Notes: a model not told the origin generated them from the letters alone. DNA of 64,000 bases from Paenibacillus psychroresistens (GCF_009728935.1 NZ_CP034235.1:3758001-3822000), one strand, 5' to 3'. Shown: positions 7,366 through 15,968, counted from the first letter of the stretch. Numbers and translations are program-made.

Positions 7366-9243
7366 ATGAATAACAAAGTTTATATAACAGCATTGGGTAA
7401 ATTTCTGCCTGGAGCTCCGATTGCAAACGATGAAATGGAGGATTATCTAGGGAGGATAGGCGGAAAACCTTCTAAAGCTAAAAAACGGGTACTTGATCAG
7501 AATGGGATTAAATCTCGCCATTACGCCATTGATAAACAACAAAACTCACTTTACAGCAATGCAGAAATGGCAGCATTTGCTATTAAAGATAGTATGCGCC
7601 ATGTTGATTTTGATCAGAATCAAATGGATTTTTTAGCGGTGGCGACGGCACAAGCAGATTTAATCCTGCCTGGCTTTGCAAGTATGGTTCATGCTGAATT
7701 GGGAACCCCTCCATGTGAGCTGGCTAATTTGTTTGGCATCTGTGTAACGGGAATGACCGCAATCAAAAGTGCCTATCTGCAAGTAAAAACAGGCGAAAAG
7801 CAATATGCAGTAGCTTGTGCGAGTGAGTTTCCGAGTCGTGTTTTTAAAAGCAGCAGATATGAGGCTCAAGCTAAATTTCGAGATGGAGACAGCATTCCAT
7901 TTGATACGGATTTCTTGCGTTTTATGCTTTCAGATGGTGCGGGTGCGGCTGTTTTACAAGATCATCCAAGTCCTCATGGACTCTCATTGCAAATCGAGTG
8001 GATTGATATTAAGTCGCATGCTTCCCAATATGAACCGTGTATGTACTCGGGTGCAAACAAAACTCAAACTGGTGAAATGGATACGACCTGGCTTGATTAT
8101 CCAACCTTTCAGGAAGCGGCCGATGCTGGCGCATTAAATGTTAAACAAGACATTCGGCTTGTCCAGAACATGCCTAAGCTTGGAGTAGATGGCTTTTTCC
8201 GTCTTATTGATGAAGGTAAAATAGCTCCGAATGAGCTGGATTGGATTGTTTGCCATTATTCCTCTGATTTTTTTAGAGCAGAAATCTTCAAGCTTTTAAA
8301 TATGGGCGGTTTAAATATTCCTGAAGACAAATGGTTTACAAATTTGTACACCAAGGGGAACACAGGCTCTGCATCGATTTATATTATGCTGGAAGAAATG
8401 CTTAACGAAGGCAAACTGAAGATGGGGCAAAAAATATGCTGTATTGTCCCAGAAAGCGGCCGATTTATGATGGCTTATATGATGCTTACGGTAGTTGGTC
8501 CCACTGGGAATAAGAATTCTAATCCTGAGGTACCTGAAATACGTGTACCAGAAGCACCCCATATTGCAACAACAGGTACCGAAACACAAGAGTGGCTCGT
8601 TAGACAATTGGTGCGGGTCTGGATTGATTTTGAATCAAAGCTTAATCAGGTACCGATTATTCATAAGTTAAATGCGGGCAAGTTTACTTTAGAGGATTAT
8701 AAAATCTTAATGGAAAATATACGTCAGCAGGTTGTTGAAGGATCACAGTGGATTGCTAGAGCTGCCTCTAATGTTTCGATAGATTTAATCGATATTCGCT
8801 CCATGTTCATCGCTCATGCTTCGGATGAGCATCGCGATTATCAAATGCTGGAGAAAAATTATGTTTCGGTTGGTGGAAATCTTAAAGATATCATTTCTGG
8901 TGAAAAAAATGTAGGCAGTGAAGCTCTATCCGCCTATATGTTCCAACGTGCGAGTCGTGAAAATCCATTTGACTTGTTAGGCGGCATGTTTATTGTGGAA
9001 GGCTTAGGAAACCGAATGGCTAAACATTGGGGGACTTTAATCCGTGATCAATTAGGTTTACGTGATGATCAAGTGTCGTTTCTGTTATATCATAGTGTTA
9101 GTGATATCAATCATTTCGATCGCTTGGAGAAATCAATCCAATCCGATATTCTGACGATGCAGGTTGCTGAAAAGGTGGTGAAAACGGCGAAAGTTACGGC
9201 TAGATTATATCTGCTTCAGTTGGAAGAGTTGGGTAATATCTAA
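7366..9243 (+). CDS. Fusion of beta-ketoacyl synthase III-like domain and haem-oxygenase-like diiron oxidase domain
   Basis: 625 residues from the ATG at 7366 (AGGAGTGAGG upstream). Residues 1 to about 390 follow the FabH/KASIII thiolase fold with the catalytic triad apparently intact: Cys126 in FGICVTGM, His297 in IVCHYSS and Asn332 in KGNTGSAS. Residues 400-625 resemble a haem-oxygenase-like diiron oxidase or iron-containing redox enzyme: QQVVEGSQW, ASDEHRDYQML, IVEGLGNRM and HSVSDINH supply the spaced Glu/Asp/His residues expected for two metals. The family knowledge is that KASIII condenses acyl-CoA with malonyl-ACP, while this oxidase fold performs C-H or C-C oxidation, as UndA does on fatty acids. 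A single polypeptide that makes and then oxidises a beta-keto acyl product is an inference. The gene is co-oriented with the partner 22 bases downstream. Confidence 0.8.
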   Translation: MNNKVYITALGKFLPGAPIANDEMEDYLGRIGGKPSKAKKRVLDQNGIKSRHYAIDKQQNSLYSNAEMAAFAIKDSMRHVDFDQNQMDFLAVATAQADLILPGFASMVHAELGTPPCELANLFGICVTGMTAIKSAYLQVKTGEKQYAVACASEFPSRVFKSSRYEAQAKFRDGDSIPFDTDFLRFMLSDGAGAAVLQDHPSPHGLSLQIEWIDIKSHASQYEPCMYSGANKTQTGEMDTTWLDYPTFQEAADAGALNVKQDIRLVQNMPKLGVDGFFRLIDEGKIAPNELDWIVCHYSSDFFRAEIFKLLNMGGLNIPEDKWFTNLYTKGNTGSASIYIMLEEMLNEGKLKMGQKICCIVPESGRFMMAYMMLTVVGPTGNKNSNPEVPEIRVPEAPHIATTGTETQEWLVRQLVRVWIDFESKLNQVPIIHKLNAGKFTLEDYKILMENIRQQVVEGSQWIARAASNVSIDLIDIRSMFIAHASDEHRDYQMLEKNYVSVGGNLKDIISGEKNVGSEALSAYMFQRASRENPFDLLGGMFIVEGLGNRMAKHWGTLIRDQLGLRDDQVSFLLYHSVSDINHFDRLEKSIQSDILTMQVAEKVVKTAKVTARLYLLQLEELGNI

Positions 9244-9265
9244 AAGGCGAAGGGGATAAATAAGC

Positions 9266-10159
9266 ATGGAAAAAACGTTTTATGATGAAATGGAACTAGA
9301 TCCTAATGACCCAAATCCCTGGCAAGCCCTTTACTTGGACAAAAGTATTCCTTTTAACAATCGAGCGAAGATGCTGTTCCTACAGGATGCTCAATCGAAA
9401 TCACGGCAATTTCTATTGCCTGTAATACGCCCATTTGCCAGACTTTGCATTGTATTATTTCAATTAATTAAATTGGTTATTCCGAAAAAATTCACTTCAC
9501 CGCGTTTATTGCATCAGATCCTTTATTGGGGGATGAAAACTTTCGTGTCTCCGCAAGCCAATGAAATGATTTTGCGACATTTTAATATTGGTTCAGAAAT
9601 TCTGGCTTTCATCAAAAGCAATACTTCCGTAGACATAGAAATGAACCCATTAAAACCGAAAAACTTGCTGGCTGTGAAAGACAATTTATTTCTGATCCAC
9701 GATTTGAATCTTTATAATTTTATTATTCGACTTAATAAAGAATTGAAAGAGAAGAATATTCGCTTGCAGCCGCCGGAAAAGCTCAATCTGGATAATATTT
9801 CGGATGATTCCTTAGGAATCGAGCCGATGCCCAATCGCTGGACTAACTTTTTGGATTTAACCACAGCGATTGAGATATTCACACCTGTCTATCAGTTACT
9901 CTTAACCGATAGTGACTTTTGGAGGGCTTCTAATTCCTTGCAGCTGGATGAAACGATCGGGATTTATGCGGCAACGATTTTAAATAGCCCCCAGCATTTG
10001 GCACTGTTGAATAACAAGCATCCGTTGGTACCTTTAAGTACGATTAGTGCGGGGTATCGGTTGATTTTACATGGACTTTCGTCAGAGGAATTGCATGCTC
10101 TATTAAACCGCAAGAAACATGCTATGGCAAGCGGCGGAAATGATCACAATGGGATATGA
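9266..10159 (+). CDS. Unknown partner protein of the KASIII-diiron fusion
   Basis: 297 residues, AAGGGG ribosome site, 22 bases after the fusion gene and almost certainly co-transcribed. A hydrophobic stretch around residues 49-72 (LLPVIRPFARLCIVLFQLIKLVIP) suggests membrane or lipid contact. The rest is helical, with conserved-looking DPNDPNPWQALYLD near the start and a terminal Lys/His-rich tail. No catalytic motif is recognised. The context implies a role with the acyl product of the fusion enzyme, such as acyl transfer, binding or membrane anchoring. Confidence 0.6.
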   Translation: MEKTFYDEMELDPNDPNPWQALYLDKSIPFNNRAKMLFLQDAQSKSRQFLLPVIRPFARLCIVLFQLIKLVIPKKFTSPRLLHQILYWGMKTFVSPQANEMILRHFNIGSEILAFIKSNTSVDIEMNPLKPKNLLAVKDNLFLIHDLNLYNFIIRLNKELKEKNIRLQPPEKLNLDNISDDSLGIEPMPNRWTNFLDLTTAIEIFTPVYQLLLTDSDFWRASNSLQLDETIGIYAATILNSPQHLALLNNKHPLVPLSTISAGYRLILHGLSSEELHALLNRKKHAMASGGNDHNGI

Positions 10160-10168
10160 CTTCGAGAA

Positions 10169-10432
10169 TCATAGGGGAGGAGTCTCGCTTTCTATTTTTT
10201 TGGAAATGGAAGACCCAAATAACTGATCAAAAATCGGCAATAAGAAGCCGAAGTTTCCCTTATTGTGACTATGATGCAAGCTATGTCGCCGGCTAAAGGA
10301 TAAGAGGTTGGAGGTACGCTTGAGTGGAAACATATCGTAATGAAAATGGCCAATCGCGTTAAAGGTAATACTAGTTAACGGCAGAGTTAATAAAGCAATC
10401 CCTCCAATATCATTATAGAATGATATTGGAGA
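10169..10432 (-). pseudogene. 5'-truncated fatty acid hydroxylase / sterol desaturase-family remnant
   Basis: Reading the minus strand, an open frame of 87 codons without a proper start runs into TGA at 10169-10171. Its translation contains AIGHFHYDMFP, then SRRHSLHHSHNKGNFGF and LLPIFDQLFGS. This is the C-terminal histidine-box region of the membrane di-iron hydroxylase family (GHxxY..FP, HxxHH, GNFG, WD/FDxLFGT). An in-frame TAA at 10433-10435 and the missing N-terminal two thirds (three membrane segments and the first histidine box) show it is a decayed fragment. It fills most of the 301-base gap 10160-10460 and converges on the KASIII-diiron genes, another lipid-type function. Confidence 0.72.
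10402..10431. repeat. 13-bp perfect inverted repeat with 4-base loop
   Basis: CTCCAATATCATT (10402-10414), loop ATAG, AATGATATTGGAG (10419-10431). It sits 30 bases beyond the minus-strand small gene and at the decayed end of the hydroxylase remnant. On the minus strand it is followed by a moderately T-rich stretch, so it may terminate that gene. Confidence 0.55.
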
Positions 10433-10460
10433 TTAACCAGAAAATTCGTAATTTGGCAGT

Positions 10461-10676
10461 CTAAGTTTCTCTTTTTCCACGCTCATGATTGAGTTTTTCT
10501 TTCTGTTCTTCATTGGGAAGCCTATCTAATTTCCATTCTGTATCACCCATCATTACGTCACTTGGGAATTTATCTCCACGTTTTAAGAGTTGTTCACGCC
10601 CCCATTCTGTTGTATAGACGCCGTCAGTTTCAACATCTTCGCTTGAAACAGGATCCATGCTTTTTCCTTCACCCAT
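10461..10676 (-). CDS. Small charged protein of unknown function, weakly YjzC-like
   Basis: 71 residues with AAGGAG about 10 bases before the ATG. The middle part (DGVYTTEWGREQLLKRGDKFP) recalls the 'GxYxxxxG.....GDxFP' layout of short YjzC-like Bacillus proteins. The C-terminus is Lys/Glu-rich. No membrane segment and no cysteine. It is divergent from the Rrf2 regulator. The family match is by pattern only. Confidence 0.55.
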   Translation of the reverse strand: MGEGKSMDPVSSEDVETDGVYTTEWGREQLLKRGDKFPSDVMMGDTEWKLDRLPNEEQKEKLNHERGKRET

Positions 10677-10749
10677 TGAACAATCGACTCCTTATTATAA
10701 AATTTACTGCTCTGTTTATCCTTCCCAGAATGGATATGAAATATTTTAC

Positions 10750-10787
10750 TTGACGAAATTAACTGTAATGAATAATATTGTAGTTAA
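10750..10787 (+). promoter_or_regulatory. Promoter of the Rrf2 regulator with overlapping operator-like repeat
   Basis: TTGACG (10750-10755), exactly 17 bases, TAATAT (10773-10778). An imperfect inverted repeat, TTAACTGTAA (10759-10768) against TTGTAGTTAA (10778-10787), spans spacer and -10. The ACTGTAA core also occurs in the palindrome before the MFS gene, which suggests autoregulation. Confidence 0.72.
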
Positions 10788-10809
10788 CGAAAGTGAGAGG
10801 TGGCCACCT

Positions 10810-11229
10810 ATGAATAGTGATTTTACGATAGCTGTACACAGTCTTTCTTATTTGGCTCATTTACCTACACAGAGTGCGCCAAGTGACCGAATTGCCCAAA
10901 GTGTTTCGGTACATCCCGTCAGAGTTCGCAAGATTCTAAGCCTACTGTGTAAACAAGGCTACATTAATTCCAAAGAAGGAGCCAAGGGCGGTTTTGAGCT
11001 TAATTGCAAGCCGGAGGATGTCACTTTGAATGAGCTTTACTTGCTTACATCAGAAGGGACTTTAAAGCCTAAGTTTCCTAATCCCAATAAGCAATGTTTA
11101 ATTGGTGCTAATATTGAGAATGCCATGGATGGAATATTCGATGCTTTAGAAAATCAAGTGGGCAATTATTTACTTAATTACACAATCGCTGATATTTTGG
11201 AGCGAGTGCAAGCGGAAGCAAGCTTATAA
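10810..11229 (+). CDS. Rrf2-family transcriptional regulator
   Basis: 139 residues from the ATG at 10810 (GAGAGGTGG upstream); an in-frame upstream extension would read through the promoter and is rejected. N-terminal winged helix: FTIAVHSLSYLAHLP, then RIAQSVSVHPVRVRKILSLL (recognition helix) and KEGAKGGFEL (wing). Only two cysteines follow the DNA-binding region and the three-Cys Fe-S cluster pattern of IscR/NsrR is absent, so it is a ligand- or thiol-responsive type such as YwnA-like members. It controls, by inference, itself and the MFS exporter downstream through the shared repeats. Confidence 0.9.
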   Translation: MNSDFTIAVHSLSYLAHLPTQSAPSDRIAQSVSVHPVRVRKILSLLCKQGYINSKEGAKGGFELNCKPEDVTLNELYLLTSEGTLKPKFPNPNKQCLIGANIENAMDGIFDALENQVGNYLLNYTIADILERVQAEASL

Positions 11230-11242
11230 TTTTTTTTGATTT

Positions 11243-11269
11243 TTACTGTAATATTATTTGATACAGTAA
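11243..11269. promoter_or_regulatory. Operator-like palindrome before the MFS gene
   Basis: TTACTGTA (11243-11250), 11 bases, TACAGTAA (11262-11269): a perfect 8-bp inverted repeat, 27 bp overall. It shares ACTGTAA with the repeat in the Rrf2 promoter and lies 25 bases before the MFS ATG. Confidence 0.7.
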
Positions 11270-11294
11270 TTTATTCAAGATTGGAGAGAATGAG

Positions 11295-12566
11295 ATGCAA
11301 GAGACTTCGAAGGCTTCAAAGGTTTATTACGGATGGTTTGTTGTAGGCATCGCATTCTTGGTTTTGTTGGTATCAGCAGGGATTAATTCTGTTCCGAGTA
11401 TCTTAATGCTGCCGCTTGAAAAGGAATTTGGTTGGGATCGTGCTGCAGTTTCAGGTGCCGTATCCATCAAGATTCTATTATATGGTTTAATGGGACCTTT
11501 CTCAGCGGCATTAATGGCCAAATTTGGGATTCGTAGAATGATGGTTACCTCAATGGCTTTCTTGGCTGTTAGCTTATCGCTGACTCCGCAAATTACAGAG
11601 CTTTGGCAGTTCTTTCTGTTATGGGGTGTAGTTGTTGGGCTTGCAACAGGTATGCTGGCCAATGTTCTAGGAGTAACAATTGCAAATCGCTGGTTCGTCA
11701 AGCATAAAGGATTAGTTGTTGGTATGCTTACAGCGAGTGCCGCCACAGGGCAGCTGCTTTTCTTGCCGCTACTAGCCAACATTACAATAAATATAGGCTG
11801 GCGATATGCGATTTATACGACAGTAGCGGCGCTGCTGATTCTGCTTCCAGTAGTCGCTATCTGGATGAGAAATCATCCGTTCGATGTAGGGAAAGCTTCT
11901 CTTGGGACGGATGAGATATTGAAGCCAACACCTTTTACGGGAAATCTATTTATGGTACCGTTACGTGCGCTTCGCGATGCTTCCAAGAATAAAACCTTTT
12001 GGCTGCTGGCGGGAACATTTTTCTTCTGTGGATTCTCGACTAATGGCTTGATAGGAACGCATCTTATTCCAGCATGTGGAGATTATGGTATCCCAGTAGT
12101 AACAGCGGCTGGATTACTTGCACTTATGGGAATGTTCGATTTGGTGGGGACAACATTATCTGGTTGGTTGTCAGATCGATTTGATAGTCGAAAGCTGCTG
12201 TTCTGGTATTATGGACTTCGTGGTCTTTCATTGATCTTTTTACCGCAAGCCTTGGGTCTAGGTTATACATCGTTGTTAATCTTTGCCGTTTTCTACGGTT
12301 TGGATTGGATCGCAACGGTTCCGCCTACAGTCAGACTTACCTCTGATGTCTTTGGCAAAGAGAAGGCGGGTATGGTATTTGGCTGGATTGTAGTGGCTCA
12401 TCAGATTGGTGCTTCTACTGCAGCTTATGGTGCTGGCGTTATGCGGGATTTATTAGGAAGCTATACTTTACCTTTTATCGTAGCAGGGTTCGTTTGTTTG
12501 TATGCAGCATTAATGGCTATTCGGATCAAAGCAGCAGGCAAGAAGGTTCAAATCGCAGGCGTTTAA
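11295..12566 (+). CDS. MFS transporter
   Basis: 423 residues with 12 predicted hydrophobic segments and a cytoplasmic loop in the middle (about 195-230). YGWFVVGIAFLVLLV is the first segment, FGWDRAAVSGAVS the periplasmic approach to the second and MAKFGIRRMM the family's cytoplasmic loop 2-3. Overall layout is like YbfB/monocarboxylate-type members. GGAGAG ribosome site. It lies 65 bases after the Rrf2 regulator and behind a shared palindrome, which indicates inducible import or efflux of a small, probably carboxylate or toxic, compound. Confidence 0.88.
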   Translation: MQETSKASKVYYGWFVVGIAFLVLLVSAGINSVPSILMLPLEKEFGWDRAAVSGAVSIKILLYGLMGPFSAALMAKFGIRRMMVTSMAFLAVSLSLTPQITELWQFFLLWGVVVGLATGMLANVLGVTIANRWFVKHKGLVVGMLTASAATGQLLFLPLLANITINIGWRYAIYTTVAALLILLPVVAIWMRNHPFDVGKASLGTDEILKPTPFTGNLFMVPLRALRDASKNKTFWLLAGTFFFCGFSTNGLIGTHLIPACGDYGIPVVTAAGLLALMGMFDLVGTTLSGWLSDRFDSRKLLFWYYGLRGLSLIFLPQALGLGYTSLLIFAVFYGLDWIATVPPTVRLTSDVFGKEKAGMVFGWIVVAHQIGASTAAYGAGVMRDLLGSYTLPFIVAGFVCLYAALMAIRIKAAGKKVQIAGV

Positions 12567-12640
12567 AAATCGCAATAAGCGGAAGCCGCAAAATATGATA
12601 CAATGGATTTTGTGTGATTAAGCGAAATTGGGGTGCAGCA

Positions 12641-13714
12641 ATGGAATTTTCAATTGATTATTTATCATTTTTCGTGGTTCAAGCGGAGGATAAGGAAACG
12701 AATGCAACAAAAGCATTTAAACATTATCAAACCTTGAACCAGGAAAGCTACCAGGAAAGTGATTTAAAAGGTTTTCTGAATAGTGAATTTGCGAGAATTG
12801 CTAAACGTAAAGTCGAAAAGAACCCGAATACGGACCAAGCGCCAACTAAAATTGGCCATTTTATAGTAGAGCCTGGATATGAGCTCGACAGCAACCCGAA
12901 TTATAATCTTCTTCAATATATTCTAACTGCAGATACCAAGGGCGATTTTCAGGATCAATGTGATGGTTTGGTTCGCTTATATATGGAAACAAGCTCAGTA
13001 CGAGGCGGAGCGTTTATTATTTCTCGTGCTAAGCTGCCCAAATATACGGAAGCCTCCTTTTTATTTGTGATGAAATGTGATTTTGAACCTAATATTGCTC
13101 GGATTTCCGATGAAAAAAACTTGATTTCGCAAGTCGAAATGGCGATTAGTGCCCGAAACATTAAATCGATTCAATATCCTTATATGCCTGAACCGGGCAT
13201 GATCGAGGAGAGTGAATTAAAAATACATCAAGCCTCGCATGCACGTTATTTTGAAGATTTTCTAAAATTCATATCCTATGAAAAATCAATGCCAGAGATC
13301 ATGAATGAGCAAATGTCGAACATGGTCTATGAGTACATAGAGCAAAAGTATCCGGATAAAGAGGATGAGGAACGCAAGGACGAAGTAGCGAGCTTGGAGG
13401 TTTGGGCAGCAAGCGAGAAAAGAGTGCTGCAGAAGAAATGGGAACCGGAACAGGTGATTGAAGCTACAACTCAGCTAGTCGAGCAGAAGGAAGACATTGA
13501 GCTTAAATTCAAGCTGGATGGGATCAACATTAAAGCACTTTTATCCGATTATGGCAATCAGCTTCATATCACACAGCTGAATGGACGATATGTAATCCTG
13601 ATAGAAGGCGAGCTTATCCAATTTGAAAAAGGCGTATCTCCAGTAGAATTGCTAAATCCACCGCAATTACATGATGTGATTGATCAAATTAAGCTGAGGA
13701 TGAAAGAAGAATAA
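12641..13714 (+). CDS. Conserved cytoplasmic protein, DUF3900-like
   Basis: 357 residues from the ATG at 12641 (GGGGTG nearby); a GTG 27 bases upstream is less likely. It starts MEFSIDYLSFFVVQ, is soluble and highly charged, and has a long acidic segment in the middle (KYPDKEDEERKDE). Length and N-terminus recall the uncharacterised DUF3900 family of bacilli, which bears some likeness to nucleoid-associated NdpA-type proteins. No catalytic motif is seen. It stands alone between the MFS gene and a truncated membrane-protein gene. Confidence 0.6.
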   Translation: MEFSIDYLSFFVVQAEDKETNATKAFKHYQTLNQESYQESDLKGFLNSEFARIAKRKVEKNPNTDQAPTKIGHFIVEPGYELDSNPNYNLLQYILTADTKGDFQDQCDGLVRLYMETSSVRGGAFIISRAKLPKYTEASFLFVMKCDFEPNIARISDEKNLISQVEMAISARNIKSIQYPYMPEPGMIEESELKIHQASHARYFEDFLKFISYEKSMPEIMNEQMSNMVYEYIEQKYPDKEDEERKDEVASLEVWAASEKRVLQKKWEPEQVIEATTQLVEQKEDIELKFKLDGINIKALLSDYGNQLHITQLNGRYVILIEGELIQFEKGVSPVELLNPPQLHDVIDQIKLRMKEE

Positions 13715-13740
13715 TACGAAGGCTCTCGTTGCGGGAATGA

Positions 13741-14151
13741 TTTTTAACAGGCACTTTAGATGAAATAGGAACTTTTTTTCAATTGTGGAGTTATTCCCAC
13801 GAGTTTGTCCAGTTCTCTAATCATCTTAATGCAGCCGATTTTGCTGTTGTTCCTGTGATGATTGCTTTAATTCATCAAACCTTTAGTACGTGGGGAAGAT
13901 ATTTGCTTGCGAGTATTGCAGTCTCGTTGGTTTGCGCATTTATTGGCTTGCCGCTCTTTGTTTACTTAGGTATCACTGAATTAAGCAATTGGGCTTACAT
14001 CAATTCATTTTTCACTTTGTTTTTAACCGGCGTGCTAGTCAAAATTATTGTACATTTCATTACTGCAAGGAATCTTAAAGTGGAGCATCCTGCAAAATCA
14101 GAGCCTAAAATTAACTTCAATTTCTTTCAAAGAAGAAGGAAAGCTCGCTAG
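13741..14151 (+). pseudogene. 5'-truncated copy of a CBO0543-type membrane protein
   Basis: From 13741 the translation (LDEIGTFFQLWSYSHEF...) aligns residue for residue with the C-terminal half of the intact gene at 23300-23908 (SDDLGQYYGLWSYPHQF...). Similarity extends through FIGLPLFVYLGITELSNW to the Lys/Arg-rich end (RRRKAR against KKKAR). A TGA at 13738-13740 stops the frame immediately upstream and the N-terminal half is missing. A TTG at 13783 could give a 122-residue product but has no ribosome site. The best reading is a partial duplicate or deletion remnant, not a working gene. Confidence 0.75.
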
Positions 14152-14190
14152 AAATTTTCAACATAAGGCACATGCAAATTTATAGAATAT

Positions 14191-14226
14191 AAAAATCCCT
14201 TCCTCGATTAAAAGGAAGGGATTTTT
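14191..14226. terminator. Bidirectional intrinsic terminator
   Basis: AAAAATCCCTTCCT (14191-14204) and AGGAAGGGATTTTT (14213-14226) form a 14-bp stem flanked by A-run and T-run. It separates the truncated membrane gene from the converging ABC permease operon. Confidence 0.9.
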
Positions 14227-14250
14227 ATTATGAATCGATTATTAACAGCA

Positions 14251-15081
14251 TTAACCTTTAATCGCTCCAGCCGCGACACCTTTAACGATGTGCTTTTGCA
14301 GCACGATGAACACTACAATGGAAGGTAGCACAGCCATCACCATCGCGGTCATTGCGTATTGCCAATCCGTTGTATACTGGCCAACGAAGGTATAAGCAGC
14401 CAAGGTTAAAGTCTTGGTGGAAGCAGATCCGTTCACCATAATTAATGGTAGCAGGAAGTCATTCCAAATCCACATAACATCAATGATAACGATGGTTGCT
14501 GTTACAGATTGCAGCAGTGGGAAAATGACACTTCTAAATAGTCGGATCGTAGTAGCTCCATCAATCGTTGCACTTTCATCGATTTCTTTAGGAATGGTTT
14601 TGACGAAGCCATGATATATGAAGATGGCTAATGGTGCTCCAAAGCCCCAGTATAGAATGCCTAATCCCCAGGTGGTATCGGATAAATGCAGCATTTTAGA
14701 AAATTTTAGCACCGTAATCATAATGGATTGAAAGGGAATCAGCATCGGAATGATACAGAGCATATAAATGATGCCGCTGATTCTGCTGTTGGTTCTGGAA
14801 AGCTTATAAGCGGCAAGTGAACCAAAAGCGATAATGCCGACGATTGCTATAGCTGTAATGACAAAGTTATTTAGAAACAATCTCGGGTAATTGATCAAAG
14901 TCCAAACATGCGAATAGTTGCCGAATTGGTAATGAGTTGGTAAAGCCATAACATTGGTCAGGATTTCTGAATAGCTTTTTAATGAATTGTAGAAGATCAA
15001 GAAAAGTGGAAATAAGAAAACGATAGCCAATATAATCATCACAATCTCTAATAAAATCAAGCCTGTTTTTTGAGTTTTCAT
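14251..15081 (-). CDS. Carbohydrate ABC transporter permease (MalG/AraQ-type)
   Basis: 276 residues, six membrane segments. The cytoplasmic EAA loop (EIDESATIDGATTIRLFRSVIFPLL) contacts the shared ATPase. It ends with the family's ...VKGVAAGAIKG. The start overlaps the stop of the upstream permease by one base, so the pair is coupled. No ATPase gene is in the window; in bacilli such importers borrow a shared MsmX-like ATPase. The pair diverges from the YesMN-type genes that also precede a binding protein and GH36 alpha-galactosidase, so alpha-galactosides are the likely cargo. Confidence 0.92.
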   Translation of the reverse strand: MKTQKTGLILLEIVMIILAIVFLFPLFLIFYNSLKSYSEILTNVMALPTHYQFGNYSHVWTLINYPRLFLNNFVITAIAIVGIIAFGSLAAYKLSRTNSRISGIIYMLCIIPMLIPFQSIMITVLKFSKMLHLSDTTWGLGILYWGFGAPLAIFIYHGFVKTIPKEIDESATIDGATTIRLFRSVIFPLLQSVTATIVIIDVMWIWNDFLLPLIMVNGSASTKTLTLAAYTFVGQYTTDWQYAMTAMVMAVLPSIVVFIVLQKHIVKGVAAGAIKG

Positions 15082-15968
15082 CAGCTTTCAAGCTCCTTGC
15101 TCTTAAAGTATTTAAGCTGAACGATGGTGATTAGCAAGACAGCGATGAATAGAACTAAAGCCTTGGCTGTACCATAACCATACATGTTGTTCTGGAAGGT
15201 GTCGCGGAAAATATCATAGGTGATACTGTACGTTGAGCCTCCAGGTCCGCCTCCAGTTAAGGCAAGAATGACATCGAACACTTTTATCGAATTCGTTAAG
15301 GATAAGAAAATTGAAATCGTAATAGATGGAGCAAGCAAAGGCAACGTAATGCTGAAAAACCTCCGCATGAACCCGGCACCATCCATGGTTGCAGCCTCCT
15401 GTAATTCCTGAGGAATCGACTGTAAGCCTGCAATGTAGATGACTATGTAGAAGCCAATCGATTGCCAGATGGAGACCATCAGAATGGAGATAAAAGCTAA
15501 TTTAGGTGTACCTAGCCAGCTGTATCCAAAGAACGAAAATCCAGTCAGCGTACCTAGAGCATCAAAGCCCTGCATGAAAATAAACTTCCAAATGAATCCG
15601 ACCACTATTAAGCTTAAGATATAAGGAATGAAAAAGGCTGCTCTTAGGATGCTTGAGGTTTTAAACTTCTGATCGAGAATGACAGCAAGTAAAATCGCAA
15701 ACACATTGATGATGATAATGTACAAAACCGTGTATTTGATGGTGAAAATAGAGGAGCTAATAAAATTAGTATCTCCGGAGAAAATTTGCTTGAAGTTATC
15801 TAGTCCGATAAATGTCGGGCTTTTTTGAATTCCATTCCATTCGGTAAAGGAATAAACCATACTCATAAAGAAAGGGATAAAAAATGAACAAGCAATCGCA
15901 ATTAAAGCAGGTAGTATAAATAAACTGAATTCAATCTTCTCAAACGATCTTCTGCCAAATCGAAACAT
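15081..15968 (-). CDS. Carbohydrate ABC transporter permease (MalF/UgpA-type)
   Basis: 295 residues, six membrane segments. N-terminal FILPALIAIACSFFIPFFMS is the first. The EAA loop is visible as IPQELQEAATMDGAGFMRRFFSITLPLL and TGGGPGGST lies in the periplasmic loop typical of MalF-like permeases. It is first in the minus-strand operon and divergent from the sensor kinase at 16145. It forms the membrane channel with the MalG-type permease. Confidence 0.93.
   Translation of the reverse strand: MFRFGRRSFEKIEFSLFILPALIAIACSFFIPFFMSMVYSFTEWNGIQKSPTFIGLDNFKQIFSGDTNFISSSIFTIKYTVLYIIIINVFAILLAVILDQKFKTSSILRAAFFIPYILSLIVVGFIWKFIFMQGFDALGTLTGFSFFGYSWLGTPKLAFISILMVSIWQSIGFYIVIYIAGLQSIPQELQEAATMDGAGFMRRFFSITLPLLAPSITISIFLSLTNSIKVFDVILALTGGGPGGSTYSITYDIFRDTFQNNMYGYGTAKALVLFIAVLLITIVQLKYFKSKELES

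Noticed and set aside
10562-10809. Plus-strand reading frames opposite the small minus-strand gene, including an N-terminal extension of the Rrf2 regulator
   Set aside because: They run through the TTGACG/TAATAT promoter and antisense to a gene with a good ribosome site; the ATG at 10810 has its own site.
11327-11782. 151-codon minus-strand frame inside the MFS gene
   Set aside because: It is antisense to membrane-segment codons; no start signal and no recognisable protein.
13783-14151. Independent 122-residue gene starting at TTG 13783
   Set aside because: Similarity to the intact paralogue continues upstream of the TTG to a stop codon and there is no ribosome site, so a truncated remnant explains it better.
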